From Planctomycetota bacterium (GTDB lineage Bacteria > Planctomycetota > UBA1135 > GCA-002686595), in the NCBI GenBank assembly GCA_016779225.1, contig JADHNZ010000010.1, positions 1-64,000 of the forward strand: DNA of 64,000 nucleotides. Direction: 5' to 3'. This document shows, piece by piece, positions 25,825 to 34,281 of the stretch (the first letter of the stretch is position 1; each line of letters begins with the position of its first letter). Both the position numbers and the translations under genes were made by a program. The notes beneath the pieces were generated by a model. That model searched no databases and was not told the origin of the DNA. It saw only the letters and a program-made list of their open reading frames with translations.

Positions 25825-28101
25825 ATGCGCTCGTTCGGCATCGCGGCTGCTCTGACGGGGCTCCTCGCCTCCTGCACCCTCCTCGCGCCGCGGCCGCAGG
25901 TCCAGGAGCTCGTGCTCCTCGAGGCCGAGGGCTTCGAGGACCTCGGCGGCTGGGTCCTCGATCAGCAGTTCATGGATCTCATGGGGTCGCCCTACCTGCT
26001 CGCGCACGGGATGGGCATTCCAGTTGCCGGCGCGACCACTACGCTCGAGCTCGCGGAGGGAGGGGCCTGGCGGCTCTGGGTCCGCACGCGTGACTGGGTC
26101 GCCCCCTGGGGCGTGGCGGGCGCACCCGGTCGCTTCCGCGTCCTGCTGGATGGCGCGCCCGTGGGCCCCGAGTTCGGGACCGAGGGCGCGGCCTGGCACT
26201 GGCAGGACGGCGGCGTGGTCGAGGTCCCTGCGGGTCGGCACGCCCTCGCCCTGCACGACCTCACGGGCTTCGAGGGACGCTGTGATGCGGTGCTGCTGGC
26301 GCGCGATCTCGACTTCCGTCCGCCTGCCGAGCTGGCTCAGCTCACTCCCTGGCGCCGCAAGGTGCGCGGGCTGTCTGCGGAGCCGCTGGACGGCGGCGCG
26401 TTCGACCTCGTCGTCGTGGGAGGGGGCATGGCGGGGACCGCGGCGGCCGTCACCGCAGCTCGCCAGGGCCTGTCGGTGGCGCTTGTCCAGGACCGACCCG
26501 TGCTCGGAGGGAACTCGAGCTCTGAGGTGCGCGTCTGGCCCGAGGGGCATGTGAACCAGGAGCCCTTCCCGCGCATTGGCGATGTGGTGATGGAGCTCGT
26601 GCCCGAGCGCAGGGGCGACTCGAAGAACGCTCAGGGGGCCCATGTCTTCGACGACGACCGCAAGCTCCGCGTGGTGCGGGCCGAGGAGAACCTGACGCTC
26701 TTCCTGGAGCGGCGCATGAACGGCGTCGAGCTCGACGGCGAGCGCCTCGCCGCGATCGTCGCCGAGGATGTGCGCACGGGGGAGCGGGTCCGCCTGCGCG
26801 GGCGCTGGTTCCTCGACAGCACGGGCGACGCGTCCCTGGGCTTCCTCGCCGGGGCCGACTTCGAGCAGACCGACGAGGGGCACATGGGGGCCAGCAACCT
26901 CTGGAACATCCAGTGCCTCTGTGACGACCTGGACCCCCTGTCGTCGGAGCTGGCCCAGGCCGTGGAGGACGCCGCGTTCCCGCGCACGCCCTGGGCCGTG
27001 GACCTCGACGACAAGCCGTTCCCCGGGCGTGACTGGGGGTCCAAGACGCCCGAGCGCTCGAACGGTCCCATCTCGATCGGGAACTGGTACTGGGAGAACG
27101 GCTTCGATCGCGACCCCATCGCCGACATGGAGCGCATCCGGGACCAGAACTTCCGCGCCATGTACGGGGCCTGGGACGCGATCAAGAATGTCGAGGGGCG
27201 CTACCCCGCCTACCGGCTGAACTGGGTCGCCTACATCGCGGGCAAGCGCGAGTCGCGGCGGCTGATGGGGGATGTGATCCTCACGGCCGAGGACCTGCGG
27301 GACGGGCGTGACTGGGAGGACGGCTGCTTCCCCTGCACCTGGGGGATCGACACCCACCACCCGGACACGCGCTATGCGGAGGGGCACGGGGACGACGCCT
27401 TCATCGCCGACTACACGCGGGGCAAGGGCTACGAGTATGACGGCCCCTACTGGGTGCCCTACCGCTGCCTCTACAGCCGCAATGTTCCGAACCTCTTCAT
27501 GGCGGGGCGCGACATCAGCGTGACCCACGAGGCGCTGGGCGCCGTGCGCGTGATGAAGACCACGGGCGCCATGGGCGAGATCGTCGGGCTCGCGGCCTCG
27601 CTCTGCGCCGAGCACGACTGTGACCCTCGGGCCGTGCACGCAGAGCACTGGGACGAGCTGGAGGCTCTCATGCGGCTCGGCGCCGGACGGCTCGAGCCGG
27701 TCGAGGAGCGCGACGGCGCGTTCACGCTCCACGCCCGGACCGCGGCCGTGCGCGGTCCGAGCCTGCGCTACGAGGCGGACCAGGACTGCCTCGGCTACTG
27801 GCGCTCCCCGCGCGCCCACGCCGAGTGGGCCGTCCAGGTCCCGGAGGCGGGCGAGCGATTGCTCTTCCTGACCTACGCGTGCGATCCGAGCGAGGCCGGC
27901 TGGACCGCCGAGGTGCGCGTGGACGGCGTGCCCGCGGCCCGTGTCCACCTGGCCAGCACGGGCTCCTGGACGGAGTACGCCAGGGTGCCCGCGGGCCGTG
28001 CCCTCCTCTCGCCGGGCCCGCACCGCATCACGCTTCACGGGGACAAGCCCGCGGGTCCGTTGATGAAGCTGCGGCTCCTTGAGCTCGCAGCGAAGGACTG
28101 A
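25825..28101 (+). CDS. FAD-dependent oxidoreductase lipoprotein (FAD_oxidored family)
   Basis: 758 aa. Lipobox LTGLLASC near residue 16. Residues about 30-160 form a beta-sandwich (LLEAEGFEDLGGWVLDQQFMD, FRVLLDGAPVG). The flavin domain starts near 193 with DLVVVGGGMAGTAAAVTAARQG (dinucleotide fold), followed by VLGGNSSSEVRVW and RGRWFLDSTGDASLGFLAGADF. Later blocks include YRLNWVAYIAGKRESRRLMGD and PNLFMAGRDISVTHEALGAVRVMKTTGAMG, the second FAD contact. A C-terminal sandwich (about 650-758) resembles the first. Proteins of this kind are abundant in planctomycetes and are thought to oxidise carbohydrate-derived substrates outside the cytoplasm; substrate unknown. Confidence 0.85.
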   Translation: MRSFGIAAALTGLLASCTLLAPRPQVQELVLLEAEGFEDLGGWVLDQQFMDLMGSPYLLAHGMGIPVAGATTTLELAEGGAWRLWVRTRDWVAPWGVAGAPGRFRVLLDGAPVGPEFGTEGAAWHWQDGGVVEVPAGRHALALHDLTGFEGRCDAVLLARDLDFRPPAELAQLTPWRRKVRGLSAEPLDGGAFDLVVVGGGMAGTAAAVTAARQGLSVALVQDRPVLGGNSSSEVRVWPEGHVNQEPFPRIGDVVMELVPERRGDSKNAQGAHVFDDDRKLRVVRAEENLTLFLERRMNGVELDGERLAAIVAEDVRTGERVRLRGRWFLDSTGDASLGFLAGADFEQTDEGHMGASNLWNIQCLCDDLDPLSSELAQAVEDAAFPRTPWAVDLDDKPFPGRDWGSKTPERSNGPISIGNWYWENGFDRDPIADMERIRDQNFRAMYGAWDAIKNVEGRYPAYRLNWVAYIAGKRESRRLMGDVILTAEDLRDGRDWEDGCFPCTWGIDTHHPDTRYAEGHGDDAFIADYTRGKGYEYDGPYWVPYRCLYSRNVPNLFMAGRDISVTHEALGAVRVMKTTGAMGEIVGLAASLCAEHDCDPRAVHAEHWDELEALMRLGAGRLEPVEERDGAFTLHARTAAVRGPSLRYEADQDCLGYWRSPRAHAEWAVQVPEAGERLLFLTYACDPSEAGWTAEVRVDGVPAARVHLASTGSWTEYARVPAGRALLSPGPHRITLHGDKPAGPLMKLRLLELAAKD

Positions 28102-28161
28102 GCGGGAAGAATCTCGGGCTTCGCGCGCAACGTGCGCGACCCGGCATGGTTGGATCGAGCC

Positions 28162-30252
28162 ATGGCGCGCGCTCTGCTCCTGCTCCTGATGGGCACGGTC
28201 CTTGGCTCTGCAGCCCGGGCGCAGGCCCTCGAGACCTGGCGTCTCGAGGTCGGCGGGGTGGAGCGGGTCGCCCTCGTGCATGTGCCCGAGGGCGCTCGGG
28301 ATCCGGAGGCCGCGCAGGTGCCCGTGGTCCTGGCCTTCCACGGTCACGGCGGTCGCGCAGCGGGCTTCGCGCGCAGGTTCGCACTCCACCGCGAGTGGCC
28401 TGAGGCGCTGGTCGTCTATCCCCAGGGGCTGCCCACGCCCGGGAAGCTGACCGATCCGGAGGGAAAGCTCCCGGGTTGGCAGAGCAGCGCGGGCGTGCAG
28501 GGGGACCGTGACCTGGCGCTGTTCGATGCCCTGCTGGAGCGGGCGCGAGCGGAGGTCTCGGTGGATGAGGACCGCGTGCATGTCACCGGGCACTCGAACG
28601 GCGGGGGCTTCACCTACCTCCTGCTCGACGAGCGCGCCGCGCTGCTTGCCTCCGTGTCTCCTTCGGCGAGTGCCAAGGGACGCAAGCTCGCGCCCGACGC
28701 GGCCAAGGCCGTCCCGGTGCTGCACGCGGGCTCCCCGGACGACGAGCTCGTGCGCTGGCGCTGGCAGGAGGCCTCCCTCGAGGCCTTGAAGGGCGCTCGC
28801 GAGTGCGGTGAGGGCGAGCCGTGGGCTCGGGACGCTCGCGTCGTCTGCTACCCCGCGGCGAGAGGCGCGGATGTGCTGCTCTTCCGTCACGGAGGTGGGC
28901 ACCGTCACAGCCCCGACCACGCCCGCCTCGCCGTGCAGTTCTTCCAGGACCACCCCAGGCCGGCGGAGCCGCCCGAGCACCTCGGCGTCTACGCCATCCT
29001 CGAGGCGAAGTGCTTCGGCTGTCACGGCCCGGATGCCGACCCTCCGCGGGCCGGCCTGCGCCTCGACCTGCCCGCGTCCTACGACCAGCGCTCGGACAGG
29101 GGCTGGCTGATTGCGAGCCGCGCGGCTGATGCCGGGATCATCGCGAGCGAGCTGTTCTCTCGGCTGGGGCAGGGCGGCAATCCCGAGGAGCGCATGCCGC
29201 CGCGCGACGCCGAGCCCCTGACCGCGGAGGAGCGGCAGCAGCTCCTGGCCTGGGTCGGTTCCAAGGCGCCTTGGCTGGACGCCTGGCCAGGGGCGGAGCC
29301 TGGCCCGGTGTCACTCGAGCTGGAGGGGGTGAGCCGCGTCTGGGACGCGGCGGCCCACCAGGCCTTCACCGATCTCGTCGCGTACCGAGGCCAGCTCGTC
29401 TTGACCTTCCGGGAGGGGGAGAGCCATGTCGGCGGGGCGGGCGGCACCATCCGCGTCCTGAGCTCGCCCGATGGCGCGACCTGGCGCAGCCGCGCCCTCT
29501 TGAGGGAGGAGGGGCTGGACCTGCGGGACCCGAAGGTCAGCGTGACCCCGGAGGGCGACCTGCTCGTGCTGATGGGCGCCTCGCGCTACGAGGGGACGGA
29601 GCTCCTCGGCCGCACCTCGAAGGTCGCGCGCTGGAGGCCCGGGGCCGATGCGGACCTGGAGCTGACGGACATCCGGATCGACTCCAAGATCGCGGGCCCC
29701 GTGGACTGGCTCTGGCGCCTGACCTGGATCGGCTCGACGGCCTACGGCGTGGTCTACCAGCCCGAGGGCGAGGTCTGGCGGCAGCACCTGGTCGCGACCG
29801 AGGACGGCGTGGAGGCCCGCGCGGTGGCGACCTGGGACCTCGACCGGCGGCCGAGCGAGGCCACCCTGCGCGCGCTCCCCGACGGGTCCCTGGCGGCGCT
29901 GGTGCGTCGCGAGGGCAACGCCATGATCGGCTCCGCCCCGCCGCCCTTCACGGAGTGGACCTGGGAGGAGCTGCCGCTGTCGCTCGGAGGGCCTGAGCTG
30001 CTCGTGCTCGACGATGGGCGGATGCTCGCCGCCGGCCGTCGCTCCGAGGGGGAGGGCGGCTGGCGCAAGCGGACCGTCCTGGGCGAGGTGGACCTCGCGG
30101 GCAACTGGACCGAGCTGGTGGTGCTCCCCTCGGGCGGCGACACGAGCTATCCGGGGATGGTCCTCCAGGGCTCGGAGCTGCTGGTCTCGTACTACTCGAG
30201 CCACGAGGGCAAGTCCGCCATCTACCTGGCGCGCCTGCGGCTCGTGGACTGA
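28162..30252 (+). CDS. Exported fusion: PHB-depolymerase-like esterase + CxxCH cytochrome module + propeller
   Basis: 696 aa from ATG 28162 (MARALLLLLMGTVLGSAARAQA signal peptide; a GTG at 28132 would add ten residues). Residues about 25-275: an LpqC/PHB-depolymerase-type alpha/beta hydrolase with VVLAFHGHGGRAAGF, nucleophile VTGHSNGGGFTY, acid HAGSPDDEL and a histidine in HGGGHRHSPDH. Residues about 278-375: one haem c site CFGCHGPDADPPRAGLRLD (CxxCH near 284-288) with EERMPPRDAEPLTAEE, the planctomycete cytochrome (PSCyt1) pattern. Residues about 390-696: beta-propeller-like repeats (IRVLSSPDGATWRSRALL, VDWLWRLTWIGSTAYGVVY). Suggests ester cleavage linked to a redox module outside the cytoplasm; substrate unknown. 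Confidence 0.8.
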   Translation: MARALLLLLMGTVLGSAARAQALETWRLEVGGVERVALVHVPEGARDPEAAQVPVVLAFHGHGGRAAGFARRFALHREWPEALVVYPQGLPTPGKLTDPEGKLPGWQSSAGVQGDRDLALFDALLERARAEVSVDEDRVHVTGHSNGGGFTYLLLDERAALLASVSPSASAKGRKLAPDAAKAVPVLHAGSPDDELVRWRWQEASLEALKGARECGEGEPWARDARVVCYPAARGADVLLFRHGGGHRHSPDHARLAVQFFQDHPRPAEPPEHLGVYAILEAKCFGCHGPDADPPRAGLRLDLPASYDQRSDRGWLIASRAADAGIIASELFSRLGQGGNPEERMPPRDAEPLTAEERQQLLAWVGSKAPWLDAWPGAEPGPVSLELEGVSRVWDAAAHQAFTDLVAYRGQLVLTFREGESHVGGAGGTIRVLSSPDGATWRSRALLREEGLDLRDPKVSVTPEGDLLVLMGASRYEGTELLGRTSKVARWRPGADADLELTDIRIDSKIAGPVDWLWRLTWIGSTAYGVVYQPEGEVWRQHLVATEDGVEARAVATWDLDRRPSEATLRALPDGSLAALVRREGNAMIGSAPPPFTEWTWEELPLSLGGPELLVLDDGRMLAAGRRSEGEGGWRKRTVLGEVDLAGNWTELVVLPSGGDTSYPGMVLQGSELLVSYYSSHEGKSAIYLARLRLVD

Positions 30253-30324
30253 GCCTGCGCGGCGCGTGCCCGCCTCGGCTAGGCTCGGGGTATGTGGAGC
30301 CTCGATCCCCGCGGCCGCTCTCTC

Positions 30325-31875
30325 ATGCGGGCGGCTGCATTCCTCCTCAGCGGCTTGGCCGCCTGCCGTGCGGCAGGCGACGAAGGCATGGCCCCTACTG
30401 CTGCAGCTCCACCGAATGTCCTCCTGATCTACACCGACGATGTGGGCTTTGGGGATGTGGGCTGCTACGAGGGCTCGCGGACCCCGACCCCGAACATCGA
30501 CCGGCTCGCGGCTGAGGGGCTGAGATTCACCGACGCCCACTGCAGCGCAGCGACCTGCACGCCCTCGCGCTATGCCCTGCTCACGGGCCAGTACGCCTTT
30601 CGCAAGAAGGGGACGGGCATCGCATCGGGCGACGCGGGGCTCGTGATCGATCCGGACACGGTCACCATGGCCGACCTGCTCAAGACCGCTGGCTACACCA
30701 CGGGCATCGTTGGCAAGTGGCACCTGGGTCTGGGCGAGGGGGGCAACGACTGGAACCAGGAGGTCCGGCCGAACCCCGCGGACCTGGGCTTCGACCACCA
30801 CTTCCTGATGCCGGCGACGGGCGACCGGGTGCCCTGCGTGTACTTCGAGGACGGCCGCGTCGTGGGGCTCGACCCCGATGATCCGATCGAGGTGAGCTAC
30901 CGCAAGCGCATCGACTCCTCGCCGAGCGGGAAGGAGGCGCGGGACACCCTGCGCCAGGACTGGTCCCACGGCCACAACAGCACCATCGTCAACGGCGTCT
31001 CGCGCATTGGCTGGATGACCGGCGGCGAGGCGGCGCGCTGGGTGGACGAGGACATGGCCGATGTGTTCACGCGCCAGGCGCTCGAGTTCCTCGGGGCCGC
31101 CGCGGGCCAGACGCGCGACGAAGGCCTCCGCAAGCCCTGGTTCCTGATGTTCTCGACCCACGACATCCATGTGCCGCGCCTGCCGCACTCGCGCTTCGAG
31201 GGAGCCAGCGGCCAGGGGCCACGCGGGGATGCGATGGTCCAGGCCGACTGGTGCGTGGGGGAGCTGCTTGCCTTCCTGGACGCGAAGGGCCTGAACGAGG
31301 AGACCCTGGTGCTCTTCGCCTCGGACAACGGTCCCGTCCTCGACGATGGCTACCGTGACGACGCCAACGAGCTGCTCGGTGAGCACGATCCGAACGGTCC
31401 CTTCCGCGCGGGCAAGTACTCGCGCTTCGAGGGGGGGACGCGCACGCCCTTCCTCGTGCGCTGGACCGGCCCCGTTGCGCCGGGAACCGTCTCCGAGGCC
31501 CTGTTCGGACAGATCGACCTGGCAGCCACCCTCGCACGCGCGGCGGGCGTGGACCTTCCCGCGGGTGCCTGCCCCGACTCGCGGGACGCCCTCGACGCCC
31601 TGCTGGGGGTGGACCCGATCGGCCGTCCGCACCTCGTCCACGAGGCCGGCGACCTGGCCCTGCGTCAGGGCTCCTGGAAGCTCGTGCCGCCGGGGAACAC
31701 CCGCGTGGGGCTTGGGCCATGGGGGTCGTTCACGGCAGGAGAGCACGGCGCCCTCTTCGACCTCAGCGCGGATCCCGGCGAGCTATCGGACCTCGCTCCC
31801 GACGAGCCCGAGCGACTCGAGGCGATGCGTGCCCTCCTCTCGCGCATTCGCGAGCAGCCCGACGGCGGGCGGTGA
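30325..31875 (+). CDS. Arylsulfatase (S1 family) lipoprotein
   Basis: 516 aa from ATG 30325, which gives a lipoprotein signal (AAFLLSGLAAC); ATG 30292 would add 11 residues and spoil it. NVLLIYTDDVGFGDVGCYEG supplies the metal-binding Asp pair. The maturation signature C-T-P-S-R starts at residue 78 (CSAATCTPSRYALLTGQY), so Cys78 is predicted to become formylglycine. Further family blocks: GIVGKWHLGLGEGGNDWN, FSTHDIHVPRL and LFASDNGPVLDDGY. Hydrolyses sulfate esters, probably on a glycan. No formylglycine-generating enzyme is encoded in this window. Confidence 0.9.
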   Translation: MRAAAFLLSGLAACRAAGDEGMAPTAAAPPNVLLIYTDDVGFGDVGCYEGSRTPTPNIDRLAAEGLRFTDAHCSAATCTPSRYALLTGQYAFRKKGTGIASGDAGLVIDPDTVTMADLLKTAGYTTGIVGKWHLGLGEGGNDWNQEVRPNPADLGFDHHFLMPATGDRVPCVYFEDGRVVGLDPDDPIEVSYRKRIDSSPSGKEARDTLRQDWSHGHNSTIVNGVSRIGWMTGGEAARWVDEDMADVFTRQALEFLGAAAGQTRDEGLRKPWFLMFSTHDIHVPRLPHSRFEGASGQGPRGDAMVQADWCVGELLAFLDAKGLNEETLVLFASDNGPVLDDGYRDDANELLGEHDPNGPFRAGKYSRFEGGTRTPFLVRWTGPVAPGTVSEALFGQIDLAATLARAAGVDLPAGACPDSRDALDALLGVDPIGRPHLVHEAGDLALRQGSWKLVPPGNTRVGLGPWGSFTAGEHGALFDLSADPGELSDLAPDEPERLEAMRALLSRIREQPDGGR

Positions 31876-31909
31876 CGGGGCCGTGCGCAGGCGGGACTAG
31901 AATGCCTGG

Positions 31910-34144
31910 ATGCTGCCTCTGGCCCTCCACCTGCTCCTCCACGCACAGCCTCATCTGATCGCGGGGGACCCCGCCCTGACCCGCGGGGAGCGTGAGCTGG
32001 CCGCCTGGGCAGAGCATCGGCTGGCCGCCTGGGCAGAGCATCGGCAGGCCACGGCGGCGACGCCCTGGCCCGAGGCTGCCTGGGAGGCCATGGGGCCCAA
32101 GAACTGCGGCGGCCGCATCGAGGCCGTGGACTCGCCCGTCGGGGAGCCGGGCACGATCTACGCAGGCGTTGGGACCGGGGGCGTGTTCAAGTCTGTCGAC
32201 GGCGGCCTCTCCTGGGAGCATGTCTTCGCGCACGAGGCGACCTGCTCCATCGGGGATGTGACCGTGGACCCGAGCGCTCCCGAGACCGTGTGGGTGGGCA
32301 CCGGCGAGGCGCACCTGGGCGGGGTCTCCTGGGACGGGGTCGGCGTCTACCGCTCCCGGGACGGCGGGGCGACCTGGGAGCACCGCGGCCTGGCGGAAAG
32401 CGCGCGGATCGGCACCGTGCTCGTGGATCCGCGTGACTCGAATCTCATTCACGCGGCCGTGATCGGGCCGCGGACCGGCGCGTATCGCGGGCGCGGCGTC
32501 CATGTGAGTCGGGACGGTGGAGAGACCTGGGAGCAGACCCTGGCTCCTGGGGAGCATGTCGGCATCGTCGACCTCGTGCGGGACCCTCACGAGCCCAACC
32601 GCCTCTGGGCGTCGGGCTGGGATCGGCGGCGCGCCGGCGAGGGGGGCGTGTTCCGCAGCCTCGACAATGGCCTCACCTGGGAGCGCCTGGAGGGGGGGCT
32701 GCTCGTGGGCAAGGAGGTGGGGCGCGTGGCGCTCGCTGCGGCGGCCTCGGCCCCCGGGGTGGTGTACGCGCTGATCGTGGATCACTCGCCCCCGGGAGAG
32801 GGCCGCTACGACGTCGGCGGCGCCCTCTTCCGGAGTGACGACGGTGGTGACACCTGGCGGCGCACCTCTGCCGAGTATGTCGACACCTATGTGGGCTGGG
32901 ACTTCTGCGATGTGCGCGTGGCCCCTGACGACGCCGACACCGTGTTCGTGTGCGGCCTGCGCCTGATGGTCTCACGGGACGGCGGCCAGACCTTTGCGCG
33001 CGGGGGAGAGGATGTGTTCCGCCTGCTGGAGCACCCCGGCGAGGGCATGCACCTGGACATGCACGAGCTCTGGATCGACCCGGCGAACCCGGAGCGCATC
33101 CTCCTCGGCACGGACGGGGGCCTCTACCTGTCCATGGATCGGGCTCGCACCTGGCTGCATCTGAACAACCTGCCCATCGCCGAGTTCTACACGGTCCTCG
33201 TGGACGGAGCCGACGAGCCCCGCGTCTGGGGCGGGACTCAGGACAACGCGTCTCTCTCGGCGCCGCTCGGGGCGGGGCTCGAGCGCCTGCGCAGCGACGC
33301 CTGGGAGTATGTCTATCTCGACCCGTGGGACGGGGGCGACGGCTTCGCGACCTTCCCCGATCCCACCGGGGACGGCACGGTCTACTACGAGCACCAGAAC
33401 GGGGACATGCGCCGCAAGGCGCCCGGCGCGCCGCTGCGTTGGGGGCGTGGCTCCGGTCGGCGCATCACGCCGCAGCCCGGGGAGGGGGAGGCGCCCCTGC
33501 GCTTCGCCTGGAATACGCCCCTGATGGCCTCTGCGCACCAGGAGGGGGTCCTGCTCTGCGCGGGCCAGCGCGTCCTGCGCTCGAAGGACCGCGGGGACTC
33601 GTGGGAGGCGATCAGCCCCGACCTGGCGCAGCGGGGCTCGATCACGACGCTCTGCGAGTCGCCGCTGGAGGCCGGCCGCCTGGCCGCGGGCTGGGGGCGG
33701 GGCGAGCTGCGCCTGACGGCGGACGGCGGGGCGACCTGGAGCGCGGCGGGCGACGGCCTCCCGCGGGCCGGCGTCGAGAAGGTCGCGCTCTCACCCCATG
33801 ACCCCGAGAGGGTCCTCGTGTGCCTGAGCGATGGCCAGGGCACGGCCCATGTCCTCTGCTCCGATGACTTCGGCGCCACCTGGCGAGCGCTTGGGAGCGG
33901 GCTCCCGAGCTCTGCGGTCCATGTTGTGCGCGAGCACCCCTCGCGCGACGGCGTCCTCTTCGTCGGGACCGACCTCGGCGTGTGGGCCTCCGTGAATGGC
34001 GGGGCGACCTGGGGCAGCCTGTCGCTCGGGCTCCCGACGGCCCCGGTCATGGACCTCGCCATCCATGCCCCGACCGACACGCTCGTCGCCGCAACGCACG
34101 GGCTGAGTGCCTTCCGCGTCTCCCTCGTGAGCGTCGCGCCGTAA
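31910..34144 (+). CDS. BNR/sortilin-like beta-propeller protein
   Basis: 744 aa with a weak N-terminal export helix (MLPLALHLLLHAQP). From about residue 60 the chain is a series of propeller repeats with Asp boxes: SVDGGLSWE, SRDGGATWE, SRDGGETWE, SLDNGLTWE, SDDGGDTWR, SRDGGQTF, SKDRGDSWE, TADGGATWS, SDDFGATWR and SVNGGATWG. That makes two stacked propellers, as in sortilin/VPS10-like and xyloglucanase-like folds. EWNTP-type and other catalytic residues could not be assigned, so it may be a binding protein instead of a hydrolase. The TAA stop lies inside the first unit of the tandem hairpin array that follows; the gene also carries a 24-bp tandem duplication near its 5' end. Confidence 0.8.
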   Translation: MLPLALHLLLHAQPHLIAGDPALTRGERELAAWAEHRLAAWAEHRQATAATPWPEAAWEAMGPKNCGGRIEAVDSPVGEPGTIYAGVGTGGVFKSVDGGLSWEHVFAHEATCSIGDVTVDPSAPETVWVGTGEAHLGGVSWDGVGVYRSRDGGATWEHRGLAESARIGTVLVDPRDSNLIHAAVIGPRTGAYRGRGVHVSRDGGETWEQTLAPGEHVGIVDLVRDPHEPNRLWASGWDRRRAGEGGVFRSLDNGLTWERLEGGLLVGKEVGRVALAAAASAPGVVYALIVDHSPPGEGRYDVGGALFRSDDGGDTWRRTSAEYVDTYVGWDFCDVRVAPDDADTVFVCGLRLMVSRDGGQTFARGGEDVFRLLEHPGEGMHLDMHELWIDPANPERILLGTDGGLYLSMDRARTWLHLNNLPIAEFYTVLVDGADEPRVWGGTQDNASLSAPLGAGLERLRSDAWEYVYLDPWDGGDGFATFPDPTGDGTVYYEHQNGDMRRKAPGAPLRWGRGSGRRITPQPGEGEAPLRFAWNTPLMASAHQEGVLLCAGQRVLRSKDRGDSWEAISPDLAQRGSITTLCESPLEAGRLAAGWGRGELRLTADGGATWSAAGDGLPRAGVEKVALSPHDPERVLVCLSDGQGTAHVLCSDDFGATWRALGSGLPSSAVHVVREHPSRDGVLFVGTDLGVWASVNGGATWGSLSLGLPTAPVMDLAIHAPTDTLVAATHGLSAFRVSLVSVAP
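31997..32044 (+). repeat. Perfect 24-bp tandem duplication in the propeller gene
   Basis: Two identical 24-bp units, each encoding LAAWAEHR, at residues about 30-45. In frame and exact, so recent. It lies in the linker after the export helix and should not disturb the propeller. Confidence 0.9.
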
Positions 34145-34266
34145 GGCGCGCCGATCAACCTGCGCCGTAAGGCGCGCCGATCAACCTGCGCCGTGAAGCG
34201 CGCCCAGCGACCTGCGCCGTGAGGCGCGCCCAGCGACCTGCGCCTTGAGGCGCGCTCATCACACTC
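34137..34266 (+). repeat. Five-unit 26-bp tandem array of stop-codon hairpins between convergent genes
   Basis: Units at 34137, 34163, 34189, 34215 and 34241; a decayed sixth fragment follows. Units 1 and 2 are identical; units 3 and 4 differ from each other by one base. Each unit centres on GCGCC-loop-GGCGC with loops GTAA, GTAA, GTGA, GTGA and TTGA. Unit 3 has one stem mismatch. Four loops fit the GNRA tetraloop pattern. Unit 1 contains the propeller gene's TAA (34142-34144) in its loop. TAA/TGA triplets recur at 34168, 34194, 34220 and 34246, covering all three frames. The array fills the gap to the convergent diiron gene and may act as a transcription and translation stop. Confidence 0.85.
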
Positions 34267-34281
34267 GCACCCAGAAGCGCG

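Noticed and set aside
25789-29025. A 1078-codon minus-strand open frame
   Set aside because: It runs antisense to two plus-strand genes with clear FAD-binding and esterase/cytochrome motifs. Its translation is low-complexity (His/Arg/Val/Glu-rich) with no fold landmarks, a common product of high-G+C codon structure.
29311-31746. An 811-codon minus-strand open frame
   Set aside because: Antisense to the esterase fusion and the sulfatase with its CTPSR site; no supporting motif.
34137-34266. CRISPR array
   Set aside because: Units are 26 bp end to end with no unique spacers; the whole unit repeats.
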